Source: Penium margaritaceum
Taxonomy: Eukaryota; Streptophyta; Zygnematophyceae; Desmidiales; Peniaceae
Length of the DNA: 25,401 nucleotides
Direction of reading: 5' to 3'
Assembly: GCA_023375785.1 (NCBI GenBank)
Contig: SZWC01019024.1
Location: 27,411-52,811 of the forward strand
Part shown: piece after piece, positions 8,427-17,875 of the stretch
Layout: every line of letters starts with the position of its first letter
Position numbering within the stretch: the stretch's first letter is position 1
Made by a program: the position numbers and the translations under genes
The notes under the pieces: model-generated
Database searches by the model: none
What the model saw: only the letters and a program-made list of their open reading frames with translations
Told to the model about the DNA's origin: nothing

Positions 8427-10319
8427 TCATCGACTCAAGTTCCGCCGGGCCACAAGGTGCTGGTAGAGCGGGGGCGCAAGACAATGAGTCGCCACGTATG
8501 TTTTCTGGGGCTGTAGGAACGACTGCTGCAAAGGCACATGTTTCTCGTGACACACCTGTCGCTCAGCCGTCAGCTGCTGGCCGGACGTCGGCATGTGTAG
8601 GTACAGCTGCATCCGCGGCGACGTCGTGGTCATCGAAGGTGCGGTCAGTCCCGTGGTGCTCGTGACCCCTGGTGCACAGCCCATCATCCACCTGCTGTTG
8701 GAGATCCAGACGTGCATCCTGTAGAGACCACCAGCTGTCTCGAAACACATGTGTACATCTTTCACACACTCCTTGACAGCCCGTCGTGCTGGAACATCCA
8801 CGGTGTAACATCGGCTGCTGGCCTCCTGGAGCTTGACCATGAGACTCTGCACGTACGCCTCCGCTCGATCCACCACTGCCTCCTGCTTGTCGACGGCGGA
8901 GCGTAGGCGCTCGGGTATAGGAACTGTAGCTCGGACAAGAGTAGTTGTGTCCTCGGCTAGAACCGCCATGGTGTCAGCGACACCGGTCAGTACAGCGAGG
9001 AGACGGAGGTCCGCAGCTCCCTGTGCATCCTCCATGTCGCACACGCGGACGTCCGCTGTCACCGAGGGACCATCTCGTGCTCGTGCTACGGCTAGTGCAA
9101 ATATGGCAGCACACTGGGCCTCTACGTCTATCACCGACTCCGTGTCTGACAAATCCCCGACAGACGACTGATCCTCATAGAGGAAGTCTGCCTCATCCTG
9201 GCAATCCATCACCTGCTCCTACTGCCCAGCACTATCTGTCAGAACCACCTGGGTGTCTGTTGTGGGCCGAGCATCAGCATCTCTATCACCTGCTAACGCG
9301 GGAGTTTGCACATCGTCAAGCACAGCTCCTGCATCGGCCGTCTTCATGTCATCCGCCAAGGTATCAACGAACAACATCTCCATCCCCAACTCTGACTCAG
9401 CATCGGACCAATCCTCCTCTGAGGAAGAGTCTCCATCAGGACAAACGTCTCTCCCCGCCGAACTCTCTGCTAGCTGAGTCTATTGTGTAGCGTCATCCGC
9501 CTAAACCATCCTGCGTTGTACAATAGTCGCCTCACCAATGCCGAGCTCCACCGAGATCGTCAGTGGAAAAACCATCCCCTCCACGACTGACACCTCGGCA
9601 GGAGCTGTGGGGACTCGGCAGACCAACCCGTGGACAGGAGACGAGGGGGTCTCGTCACCTGTGACTCCTCCCACAGCCACGAATGATGGTGCTGCCTGTG
9701 CGCGACGTGCAAGACGAGCAGCTCGCCACCGCGCACGACGAGTGTAAGAACGAGCGGTACAGCGAGGGGCTGAGGGTCCGTCAGTAGGTATGATGCCGAC
9801 AGCCTCCAGGACGGAGCGGAGGGCGATGGATGTAGACGACAAATCCGGCATACTAGCATCGTCGGAGGAAGGGATGCAGGATCGGGAGGAAGATGAAGAT
9901 GAATTGGGAGGTGACACCTACGGCGGGGTGGCAACTTGCTCGGAAGTCGCGTGGTCAAGGAGCTACTAGACCATGCGCTTGAGGTTACGGACCTCCATGT
10001 GTAGGGCGGCCATATCACCACGCAGAAGCGCTGTGGCATCACTCGGTGGCGTATCCACTGAAGGAGGATTCGGGGAGTATCGTACCCAAGGGGGATGCCA
10101 CCAAGGAGGGCGCTATCGGCACTGGCGCCAGCCATGCTGCCTATCTCGACAGTAATAGCAGGAAAACCCTGAGGACAAGTGGGACTCGTGCCACGGCTGC
10201 ATCGACCACTGTGCCTGTGGCGGCTGCCACGGCTGAGGCTCAGGCACAGACCACGACGATGGCAACGCCCACGGCCATAATGCGTAGCTCATGTCGAGAG
10301 CTGAGCGTAGGTAATAATC
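8427..10319 (-). pseudogene. A: unknown zinc-knuckle Gag-like protein, amber-interrupted
   Basis: On the minus strand one phase runs 631 codons without a frameshift, broken only by seven TAG codons and ended by TGA at 8427-8429. An ATG at 10290-10292 is a plausible start; the frame is open to TGA 10320-10322. Domains in order: a Trp/Pro/Gln-rich stretch; a perfect CCHC zinc knuckle CYYCRDRQHGWRQC (10119-10160); a segment with MEVRNLKRMV; a Ser-rich stretch; an Arg-rich basic patch (RRARWRAARLARR, NLS-like); a Ser/Asp/Glu-rich acidic region; SSVGDLSDTESV (near 9150); and an Ala/Val/Glu-rich helical part. Element B encodes a recognisable homologue. No protease, integrase or polymerase motif occurs. 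I do not recognise the family. RNA binding through the knuckle is likely; a nucleocapsid role is inference. The knuckle lies near the N-terminus, unlike an ordinary copia Gag. Confidence 0.7.
10119..10160 (-). other. A: CCHC zinc knuckle (CX2CX4HX4C)
   Basis: All four ligands are intact in CYYCRDRQHGWRQC. The spacing is the classical retroviral one. It is not that of the C and D Gag knuckle, which has one residue fewer between the second Cys and the His. Element B has CYHFGDGRHGWHRC at 22856-22897. Confidence 0.85.
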
Positions 10320-10639
10320 TCACACACTCCACCCCGGTGGTGCAAAGCACCACGTGGAGGGATACGAATGCAGCAACGTCTCTCAGACGGGCTGCGAAGT
10401 CATCGGTCACAGTGATAACCTCAGCCGTAGTGTGTCGCTACAATGTTGCATCCGGTGGCGATGGAGCAAATTTCGCAAGGCGACCACAAGTCACCTTCGT
10501 TGCCGCTGATGTTGCACTGGTTACCGTCGTCAATAGACGGTTGTGGCCTCAAGCCACCTTCGCTGCTGCTACTACTGCTGCGACTCTCGCGATGACTAGT
10601 GCTATAGCGGTTCCTGTTGTCAGCCGACGGTAGTGGCCT

Positions 10640-10920
10640 CAAGCCACAATAAAAAGTAAAATAAATAAAATAACACAAAACTCTCTTTTTTTGCTTCACC
10701 AAACGCTCGGCGCGAGTGGGGTACCCCTTCTCGGGGTCTTACTTAAATGCCCCACTCGAGGACCCCCTTTTCCTCTTTCTCCCCTTTTGTTTTTGCTTCC
10801 TTTTTTTTTAGGCGTCACCTCCTCGGGTGCCCCGTTTGGGATTTTTCCGCGGTGCCCCCTTGAGGACCTCTCTTTGTGCTCTCCCCCTTCCCTTTTAGTT
10901 TTTTATGTGCAGGCTCGAGC
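10640..10920 (-). other. A: strand-asymmetric purine-rich leader segment
   Basis: The plus strand is pyrimidine-rich here, with long T and C runs around 10683-10693 and 10763-10809, so the sense strand is purine-rich. No protein frame is credible. Short blocks such as CACCAAACGCTCGG, CTTACTTAAATGCCCC and GGTGCCCC align with 23220-23460 in element B. The segment is therefore an inherited part of the internal region and not random drift. Confidence 0.6.
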
Positions 10921-10946
10921 AAGCAAGCAGCCTCGCGCTGCTTGCT
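10913..10946 (-). other. A: palindrome and hairpin in the leader
   Basis: GCTCGAGC at 10913-10920 is a perfect palindrome. It is followed by a 10-bp stem AGCAAGCAGC / GCTGCTTGCT (10922-10931 and 10937-10946) with a 5-base loop. Palindromic hairpins between PBS and gag serve as RNA dimerisation sites in retroviruses; that role here is speculation. Confidence 0.5.
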
Positions 10947-10984
10947 CGCAATGCGAAGCTGCGATGCAACTTTGTGAGGTAAGC

Positions 10985-11700
10985 AAGCAGTAGCAGTGGT
11001 TGTTGCTACCGCGGCTCCCACTGCTACGCGGGCTGCTGCTACTGTTGCAGCCCGCGTGAGTAGCTGCGGCCACGCGCTACAGCTGCACGCCGGCGCCGCC
11101 ACTGCTGCTACTGATGTCGCTGCGCCTACTGCACGCCGCTGTTGCTGCTGCAGCTGCTTGCCACTTCTATTGCTGCTGTTGCTTACTACCACCCGCTGCC
11201 TGTTGTCACTGTAGCTGCAGCTGCTTGCCGCCGCCGCTACTGCTGCAACTGCTTGCCACCGCCGTTGCTCATGCGGCTGCTCGGTGCTGCTGCTACTGCA
11301 CCAGCGCCTATAGCAGCAGCTGCAAACGTGCTTGCACAGCTGTGGCGTTAGCTGTAAGTAGCTGCTGTGGTGTAGCACAGTTGCGTGCTGTTGCTACGGC
11401 TGCTGCGCGCTGCTGCCGTCGCGCGCTGCTACTGTACTGCTACTCTGCTACGCTGCTGCTACTGCTTCTGCTGCTGCAGCTCAATGCTGCTACTTGCTGC
11501 TACTACCCGCCCCCGCCTGCTGCTGTTGCGTAGCGCTGCTGCGCGCTGTTCCTGCTGCGCACTGGTACTGCTGCGCGTTGCTGCTGCCGCGCACTGCTGC
11601 TGCTGCCCGCCGCCGCCTGCTGCGGCTACGGCCTGCTGCCGCCTCTGCTAGCGCCATTGCCAGCAGCTGCTAGTGGCTGTTGCCTGCTGTTGTTGTCACC
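10985..11700 (-). repeat. A: imperfect GCT/GCC trinucleotide tract in the leader
   Basis: About 700 bp consist mostly of GCT, GCC, TGC and ACT triplets on the plus strand (AGC/GGC/GCA/AGT in the sense strand). All three sense frames give low-complexity Ala, Ser, Gln or Cys strings, so long open frames here carry no coding signal. It lies just downstream of the PBS. Elements B (23840-24340) and C (17100-17780) have similar tracts in the same position. Confidence 0.8.
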
Positions 11701-11850
11701 TCCTGATGCACTCTCACGTGCTGAAGGTGGGTGACGTCGCCAGCAGTCGGGTGACGTCGACAGATCCTAGTGGATCGGGTGCAGCGGTGACGCTCACTGC
11801 TATTGCTCTTCTGCGTCTCTACTGCACAGCTCGGCGAGAAATTTCTCACT

Positions 11851-11862
11851 GCTCTGATACCA
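11851..11862 (-). other. A: primer-binding site for initiator tRNA-Met
   Basis: The sense strand reads TGGTATCAGAGC, the standard plant copia PBS complementary to the 3' end of initiator tRNA-Met. It starts directly at the LTR end. Confidence 0.92.
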
Positions 11863-12638
11863 TGAGAATATTCTAGGAAGCTTCCTAGCACGCTTGCCAC
11901 TGACTGGGCGTCAGTGCTCAGTCAGCTCGCGGGGTCAACACAGGTTGGACGCGAAATGGCAAGGGTTTGGCTAGGCGAAACGACACAATGTCAAATGTGC
12001 TTCCATTAATAAACATATGCAGTGAGGAATAACAAATGACAAGCCCACAACATAAATACCTGCCGCGGCGCACAACGGGTGTCGCACGCGGCAGTGCAAG
12101 GTCTGTCATAAAACCCGCCCAAAAACATTGTTTTGGCCGTAACTTTGCTCAGAAAAATCAGAACGCTACACCGTCTGAACCTAGAGATGCAGAATCTTGA
12201 GCCACACGCTACGACTGGTCACAGGCATAAGTCCGGCACCGATCGGTGGACAGACAATGCAAAACGTGCAAATTGGGCTCAAGAGCCAGTCCACCGAGAA
12301 AACTCTACCGTCTGCAGAAAAACTGCAAAGCACCCTGGCAAGCACCCAGGGCGTCGTGGCAGCTCTCTGGCAGCTGCTGGTGGATGGAGCCACCACTCGT
12401 CGGTGCTCCGGTGCCAGCTGCGTCCGCATCAAGGATAGGCTGCAAAAAAACTGCAGGAGGTCTGAGACAGCATCTACGACGGTGGGGCAGTCGTCGGTCA
12501 GCTCCGAGTGGGTGGTCCACCACCTGCCGACGCGCCGCTGCCTCCGGGGTCCGCATCGAGGACCATGTCGTCGTGCTCTCCTGTACTGCTCCTCTCCTGG
12601 CCATCGCTCGTGACGGGTGGAAGCCACACACACCAAGA
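11863..12638 (-). repeat. Element A: 5' LTR (776 bp)
   Basis: On the plus strand it runs from TGAGAATATTC to CACCAAGA. The outer dinucleotide is GA where the partner has CA. The TATA-like motif is at 12052-12058. It aligns with the 3' LTR throughout, with roughly 70 differences by eye. It borders the PBS on the inside and the CCTGG duplication on the outside. Confidence 0.9.
12052..12058 (-). promoter_or_regulatory. TATA-like box in A 5' LTR
   Basis: ATAAATA on the plus strand reads TATTTAT in the sense strand. As the 5' LTR copy it would drive the genomic RNA of element A. It is conserved with the D LTR. Confidence 0.6.
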
Positions 12639-12643
12639 CCTGG
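12639..12643. repeat. Target-site duplication CCTGG, right copy (element A)
   Basis: This is the partner of the CCTGG at 6589-6593. It lies directly after the outer end of the right LTR. Confidence 0.9.
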
Positions 12644-13260
12644 AGTACCGTATGGGCCTCGTTCATTGCCCCCATGGAAGGATACAAGATCAAGAGGTCG
12701 TCAACATCGACCTTGATGGCTATGAAGTACTCAGGTACGCGTTAGAGGAAGGACAACTCGATGTAGCTGAGCACATAACCTACGCGAATCAATGTTCCAA
12801 TGATCTCGTTATTCCAACACTTTGGTGATTGCTTCAAATTGTATAATGGTTTGCGCAAGCGCTAGACCTTGTCACCGACCTCAAAGCCCGGTGACTGCAC
12901 CATGTAGATCTCCACCATTTGGATTCCATGAAGGAAGCCATTGTTACCATCTATTTTGTGCAGCTCTGCATCGCGCTGAGCTACCATACCGCATGAAGCA
13001 CGAGCTATGGTCCTGTAGTCAAGAGGTACAAAGGTGTCAATGAAGTGAACACCCTCAACCTAAAAAACCCATTTGGCCGTTAAGAGGTTATTGTAGCGAT
13101 CCACTGAGCCATATTGCTTCACCTTCTTGCGAGATACCCACTTGGCTTGTACTCCCTTCCACCCTGGTGGAAGGTCAACAAGCTCATACCCATCATTCTC
13201 TCAGATGGCATGGAGTACAGTCTCATAAGCCGTGTGCCAAACTGCCACGTCCTCTGCTGA
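12639..13260 (-). pseudogene. Element C: proximal reverse transcriptase, decayed (right of A)
   Basis: Reading leftwards, the minus strand carries YELVDLPPGW, KWVSRKKVKQYGS, MVAQRDAELHKIDGNNGFLHG, PGFEVGDKV, KPLYNLKQSPKCWN and the active-site region with VDVDDLL where D has VYVDDLL. The catalytic-motif Tyr is therefore Asp. In-frame stops occur, including ones in the KWVF and GDKV regions. The fragment is interrupted exactly at the CCTGG duplication of element A and continues at 6588. Every block aligns with D, so C and D belong to one family, with C older or at least more decayed. Confidence 0.88.
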
Positions 13261-14084
13261 GAGCACCTCCTTCAATGTGCTCATGTCAGGCGACATCAAG
13301 GGAGAGTTCCGGCTCACTAGGACACACATGTTGGGAGTGGGCCTGACCATGACAAGGCTGGCCGCTGCATCGTGGGTAGCCGAGAACTCTCATGAGACCA
13401 GCTCAAGGTTGACTGCACTCCCCATGGACACTAAGCCAGAGAGCATTCGTGTCAATTCACCTTTCGGTTTGCCAAGACAGTTGGTTGCTAAACCCTAGAG
13501 GGCAGCGGCCTCAGAAGACCATTGGGCTCAGAGGTTAATGAGGTGCTCACCTCGGGCTGGGCAGCAGGAAGGGAGCTGGACATAAAGCACAACAATGATG
13601 TAGATGCAATGCTTGAGGGCTCATAGGCAGGGGGACTGGGAGTGGGTGAGGATTCAGTCATCATAGACAAGGGTACAAGCGCAGGGGAGACCCTAGGTAA
13701 AGACACACGGTTTCACAGGCACATGGGAAGCTGCATGCGCAGACGCAAGTATAGACATAGGGACTGTTGCGGGAATGGGCGCATGTGTGACCGTTGGGAG
13801 ATGCATGGTCAGAAGGCCCACTGCAATAATAGCATGATCATAATTGGCCGGCGACTGGACAATAGGTGAGGAGGTACGGGCGGAACCATCCACCAGCCTC
13901 GAATCCCTCAAAAATTTGCACAAATGGAAGCATGGTCAACAACCAAAGAAAGAATGTGGGAAAGGTCCTTGTAAGTGAGAGCCTCAAAGAAGAGGGAATC
14001 TTGAAATTCAATAACTTGATGAAAAGCATAATATCAACAGCGTCAAGCCTTTGACTATGGGGTAATGCTAAAAAAGGCACTCAT
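13261..14084 (-). pseudogene. Element C: integrase-RT linker
   Basis: This region encodes the variable linker between integrase and RT. The end nearest RT still matches D. D has VRPSTQACVLATQSSP before its RT, and C has a diverged counterpart near 13300-13450 with MCVLVSRNSPLMSPD. Farther right the frame is Ser/Pro/Ala-rich and broken, as linkers usually are. No catalytic function is expected. Confidence 0.65.
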
Positions 14085-14660
14085 TCAGCCCGGCGAAGAG
14101 AACTTAGAGCCCTGCTGCTCCTCAGTGTACCAGACATAAGCCAAGAAGTCGTAGACACGCGCAAGCTCAAGGTGTGCACGATGGCTGGACCAGAGCTTAT
14201 AGGTTGTGACATGGTTCAGCAGAGAACTGTGCAGGAGGCGACTCCAGATCCACATCATGTAGGGGAAGCCCGATAAGGCAAATGACTCGGGGAGAGTGCA
14301 CACAACTCATATGGTGCAGGGTGCATCTGCCATGGTGTGGTTCCATTGTTCTACTAGGGTGTGGCGGGGTTGGAGAGCTGGTGAAAGACACCATGCTCTA
14401 CAAGAAACACATCGATCAAGTCAAGGAACTCTCCACTATGATCCGACCAAAACGTTTGGAGGGTATAACGTGACAGGCGCTCGACCATGACGAGCCATAG
14501 GTGAACCGCTAGAGCATTGTTACCTTTGTGGCGGACACTGCGGCCACACCGCATCCATGTGAAACCATCGGTCAGTGTGAGTATGTATCGACCGTAGTCC
14601 GAGAAGGACTTGACTGGATGGGGACCAAGCAAGTCCAACTGAACCAGCTCCAATGGACAT
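14085..14660 (-). pseudogene. Element C: integrase, catalytic Glu region deleted
   Basis: The minus strand reads MELVQLDLLGP (first Asp), YILTLTDGFTWMR, LAVHLWLVMVERLSR and FWSDHSGEFLD (second Asp), then GVFHQLSNPATP. In D the next residues contain NGVSERWN with the catalytic Glu. In C two TAG codons follow and about 13 nt covering that Glu are missing near 14345, which shifts the frame. The C-terminal part resumes as LPESFALSGFPYMMW and VWYTEEQQGSK in another phase (14085-14303). The family is certain and the domain is dead. Confidence 0.88.
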
Positions 14661-15365
14661 TAAGCCAGAGGGGCAGACTTACGATAGGTGCAGTAATGCA
14701 TCGTACTTAAACCCTAAACATACAAGAAATTTGGTATTGTGCGGGTTCCTAAAGGAAGTTGCATCAACACCGAGAGAACTTTGTTTACGGATGAGCTTAG
14801 AAACTATGCCTGTTTGCACATGGCAGAGGCAGCAATGCAGCATGCGCCGATGCTCAATTGAGAGCACGCCGGTGAGAAACAAGCGTGCAGTAGGAGAGGA
14901 CGAAAATAAGGAGAGCTTAGTTTTCAATGCGGTGCAAATCATCAACAAGAGGCATGGAGCACGACAGCACGTGTCACTGAAGGAGAGCTTCCTGAGTGCG
15001 GCAGAAATTTCCAAGTACTCAACTACAAGACCCACCATCGTATGAGCGAAAATAGAGAGAAACCTCAGCACGAGAGCTGGGACAAAGAGCATGTTGGAGA
15101 TGTACGGGGAGCCAGATGAACCATCAAAGCACACAACCCCAACACCCTGGACAGAACCAATTGGACCAAGGATGAAAAACTCGACATGATGACACGTCAT
15201 GTGTTGAGTGCCACTCGAGTCTATGATCCAGATGGCACCCGTCTCGCGACCTGTCGACATCGCGGAGCAACACGCTATGGATAGCTCATCCTTTGCTGGA
15301 TGCTCAATAGCGGACTGTGAATAACCATGCACAACAGGAGCATAGAATTCATGAAGCGAGGCCAT
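14661..15365 (-). pseudogene. Element C: protease and integrase zinc-finger region
   Basis: The frame carries IWIIDSSGTQHMTCHH, aligning with WIIDSGATHHMTCRR of D. The active-site Asp (15219-15221) remains, but the triad reads DSS and not DSG. Downstream, the blocks VCFDGSSGSPYISNMLFVPA and the integrase N-terminal finger (EHRRMLHCCLCHVQ) follow; the Cys pair end has drifted (TKFLVCLGFK). The frame is long (228 codons) but ends early. This is the N-terminal pol of the old element. Confidence 0.82.
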
Positions 15366-15539
15366 GGTGTTTGGCCTCGACTATTCCTCATCATGCACAG
15401 ACTGAGCCCCCCCACCACATGCATCATCATGGGCAACAAACACCACAGGAAAGACTCATTGTAGACCACTCAACCGTGTCAACATACTTGCACCTCCCTG
15501 ATTATGAAGCACTAGTAGCTGATAGAGCTCCGCAATGAT

Positions 15540-17088
15540 GCAATCCCGATGGTCCTAGTCGCTGCTACTGGCGGTTGAGGCAAGGAATTCTGTGTCTCAA
15601 CTTCTGCTGCCATTGCTGCACGACTCCTTGTGTGGTACCTGAGGTTTTCCACTACGCATGTGCAGCCGGCAGCCCACTTGTGATCGTGCTCAAGTCACGG
15701 TGCCGCCGGCACTCTATGTTTTAGTGGGCGCCTCCACAATTGTAACAGTGACAAGGCCATCCACTGCAAATGCCACCTGGCATCATCTTCTTCTGCCCCT
15801 TTGCACACTACTTTTCCTTTTTTCCTTGAGTGGCTGCTACAACGCCTTGAGCCTGACCAGTCTAGGGAGATGGACAGTACAAGGGAGAGGGAGCGACATA
15901 GCTACAGGAGGAGTGGCTAAGGGTGACACTGTGATCACTGCAACGAGCGGACTCAACTGGCTCGCCTGGGCTCCCTCCTTCCCTTTTGTATTCTTAGTGG
16001 CGGTGGGCCGAAGGAAGGAATTAGAGACGTGCAGACAAGTCCTCGGGGGAGACACAGTAAACCCAAAAAAAAAATGTTGCAGTGGTCTACGGGGGCCCTA
16101 TCCATGATGGCGCCAAGGGCCCATAGGTGTAAGCCACGACTAGTCTCCAAGCGAGTGTAGATGCGCATGGCATGCTGCCAAAAGTTACCTGCTGGTTCAG
16201 AAACTCCTTTTCAATGAGTGTTGAACTCAGGAAGGTGACGTGCTCTTGTCGCATAAGTCTCTGCAGCAAACAGAGTTAGCACCACCTTCCAGCCTCGACG
16301 AGGGTTCTCCTCGGTCCATGTCCCTATCGTGCCCAAAAAGGCCCGAAAGTCAAAAACCATCTCCTCTGGAATGGAAAGCAGGAGGTTCCGCATCGCTCAC
16401 ACAACTTCCTGTACATGAGAGAGGTCACAGTTCTAGTACTGGCTCAAATAGTATGACCAGACTCCCTCTGCATTGGCGCACACCTAAAGAGCCCCTACAA
16501 GGAGTCGAAGCCGGCCTCACTCACGTAGCAAGGAGGGGGTGTTACAAAATCCTTCGGTCCCAGCTCCGTGGGAAGGGGGATCTCATGGTTTGGAGCAGTT
16601 GCACATAGTGGGGGAAGACTGTTGTCCACGGGAACGTCTCCAAATTAGGATCCCTCGCGTGCTTTTAGGTGTGTTGGTGCACCGAGGTGAAAATGGGCGA
16701 GCCGAAGCGCAGTTGGCTCAGAGGGTCCTCAAAGACGCATACCTCCAATGCCTGTGAATCTGTAGGTGGGTCCTCGAAATCCTTGATCGTATCTCCAAAT
16801 TTGAGGGACTCCAGCTCCAGATTATGCTACTCCTTGGCCGTGATGCGGGAGGTGGACTACTGGTCTGACATTAAGTGGCCGCGTCAGCTGACGGGACACG
16901 CCAGAGCTTAACAACAGTAGCTCCCTGATCTCATCTAGCTTGGCGCTCTGTCTGCCCTGCTGTAGCTTAATCTCTGCCTGCTCCTGCTGAAGGTCAGCGA
17001 TGGCCAACGAGCGCGAACTCGTCGCCTGCCCTGATGAGGACCCAGCTGGGTCAGCCAGCCCCTTCCCCTTATCTTGAGTGGGCTCCAT
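15540..17088 (-). pseudogene. Element C: gag, decayed
   Basis: A likely start is the ATG at 17086-17088, opening MEPTQDKGKGLADPAG. A Gln/Glu/Leu-rich helical stretch follows, with DLQQEQAEIKLQQ and KLDEIRELLLLSS (about 16880-17010). A central part with RNLLLSIPEEMVFDF and ENPRRGWKVVLTLFAAETYA (16211-16393) resembles copia Gag proteins of the UBN2 type. The zinc knuckle lies at 15709-15747 as CYNCGGAH, a stop, then NIEC. Several frameshifts and stops separate these pieces. The knuckle spacing (CX2CX3HX4C) equals that of D. In life this would form the capsid/nucleocapsid of the particle that could also package A-type RNAs. Confidence 0.7.
15709..15747 (-). other. C: gag zinc knuckle with internal stop
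   Basis: The sense strand reads C-Y-N-C-G-G-A-H, TAA, N-I-E-C. All four zinc ligands are present but a stop codon sits right after the His. It aligns with D at 446-484. Confidence 0.75.
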
Positions 17089-17099
17089 GGGTGATGCTC

Positions 17100-17780
17100 C
17101 GCAGACGCTCCTGTTTTTTCTGCTACTACTTCTCCCGTGGTGGCTTCTGCTGCTGTTGCTACTGCTCCTGGTGGTGCTACAATTGCGGCTCCTGACATCA
17201 GCACCACTGCTGATTCTCACGTCAGTGGCGGTTGTCGGCTAATGCTGAGATCAGATGGGGTCATCAGCCGTCGCGCTGGGTGCCGCCTCTGGCGGCCTCA
17301 TCAGCATCATCGGGCGGCCCTTCCAGGGCTCGCTGGCTGCGGTGTCCTACGCAGTCATCACCGACTGTCACCACCCTCAGTGGCCCTCGACGGCCCCGCC
17401 GGGGTCATCGGCCCGGCCTCGCTGGCCTGGGCCCACCCTTGCACCTGTCTCGCTCACCCGCGCCCAACCTCGCCGGCCGACGGCGGCCGGAGCCGCCTTT
17501 GGCGGCCGTCTGTGGCCTCACCGTTGGCTTTGTCGGGCCTGCAGGCCCCGTCGCTGGCCTGATCTGCCTCCCAAGCCTTGCCGCTGGCCTGGCCGCCCTT
17601 GCCAACCTCTCCACCTGCCCTGCTGCCCTCGAAAATCTCGTAACCGGCCTTTTCGGCAGCAGCGGCAACTGTTGCTGCTAGTATTGTAGCTATTGCTGCG
17701 ACTGCCACTAATGTTGCTGTTGTTGTTCCTTCTGATTCTGTTGCTGCTACTGCCGTGACTGCCGCTGAGGTGTGCTAAGT
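17100..17780 (-). repeat. C: trinucleotide-rich leader
   Basis: GCT/TGC-type triplets dominate near 17130-17220 and 17660-17780. A GC-rich stretch with GGCC-containing, degenerate short repeats lies between them. It occupies the leader between the PBS at 17876-17887 and the gag start near 17088, the same place as in A and B. No credible protein is seen. Confidence 0.65.
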
Positions 17781-17875
17781 GGATCCTTGCAAGAGCTCAG
17801 CGACAGGAGTGAATCTCATTCTTGTTACTACTGTAACTGTGCCTTTGCTTGCAGTTCACTGAGGGATGCATTGCT

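Larger units (their letters stand above)
6594..12638 (-). mobile_element. Element A: complete pol-less copia-type LTR element
   Basis: Two LTRs (6594-7367 and 11863-12638), a PBS (11851-11862), a PPT (7368-7377) and a CCTGG target duplication define a 6,045-bp element on the minus strand. Its 4.5-kb interior has no protease, integrase, RT or RNase H. In sense order it holds a trinucleotide-rich leader, a purine-rich tract, a zinc-knuckle reading frame of at least 631 codons with amber stops, a helical C-terminal segment and a tandem-repeat 3' region. The structure is like plant LARD elements, but with a conserved protein-like frame. Its LTRs resemble those of D, so the D/C family probably supplied the enzymes. 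The LTR pair differs at about 9% by eye. Confidence 0.92.

Noticed and set aside
8427..10319. Reassignment or readthrough of TAG as a sense codon
   Set aside because: Elements C and B also contain TAA or TGA stops and frameshifts in known domains. Decay by methylation-linked mutation explains the amber bias without a changed code.
10046..10633. 195-codon plus-strand Ala/Thr/Ser-rich open frame
   Set aside because: It is antisense to the zinc-knuckle frame of element A, which has a B homologue; the plus frame has none.
11114..11651. Long plus-strand open frames rich in Leu/Cys/Ala
   Set aside because: They are translations of an imperfect GCT-type trinucleotide tract. Several frames are open at once and composition is extreme, so there is no coding evidence.
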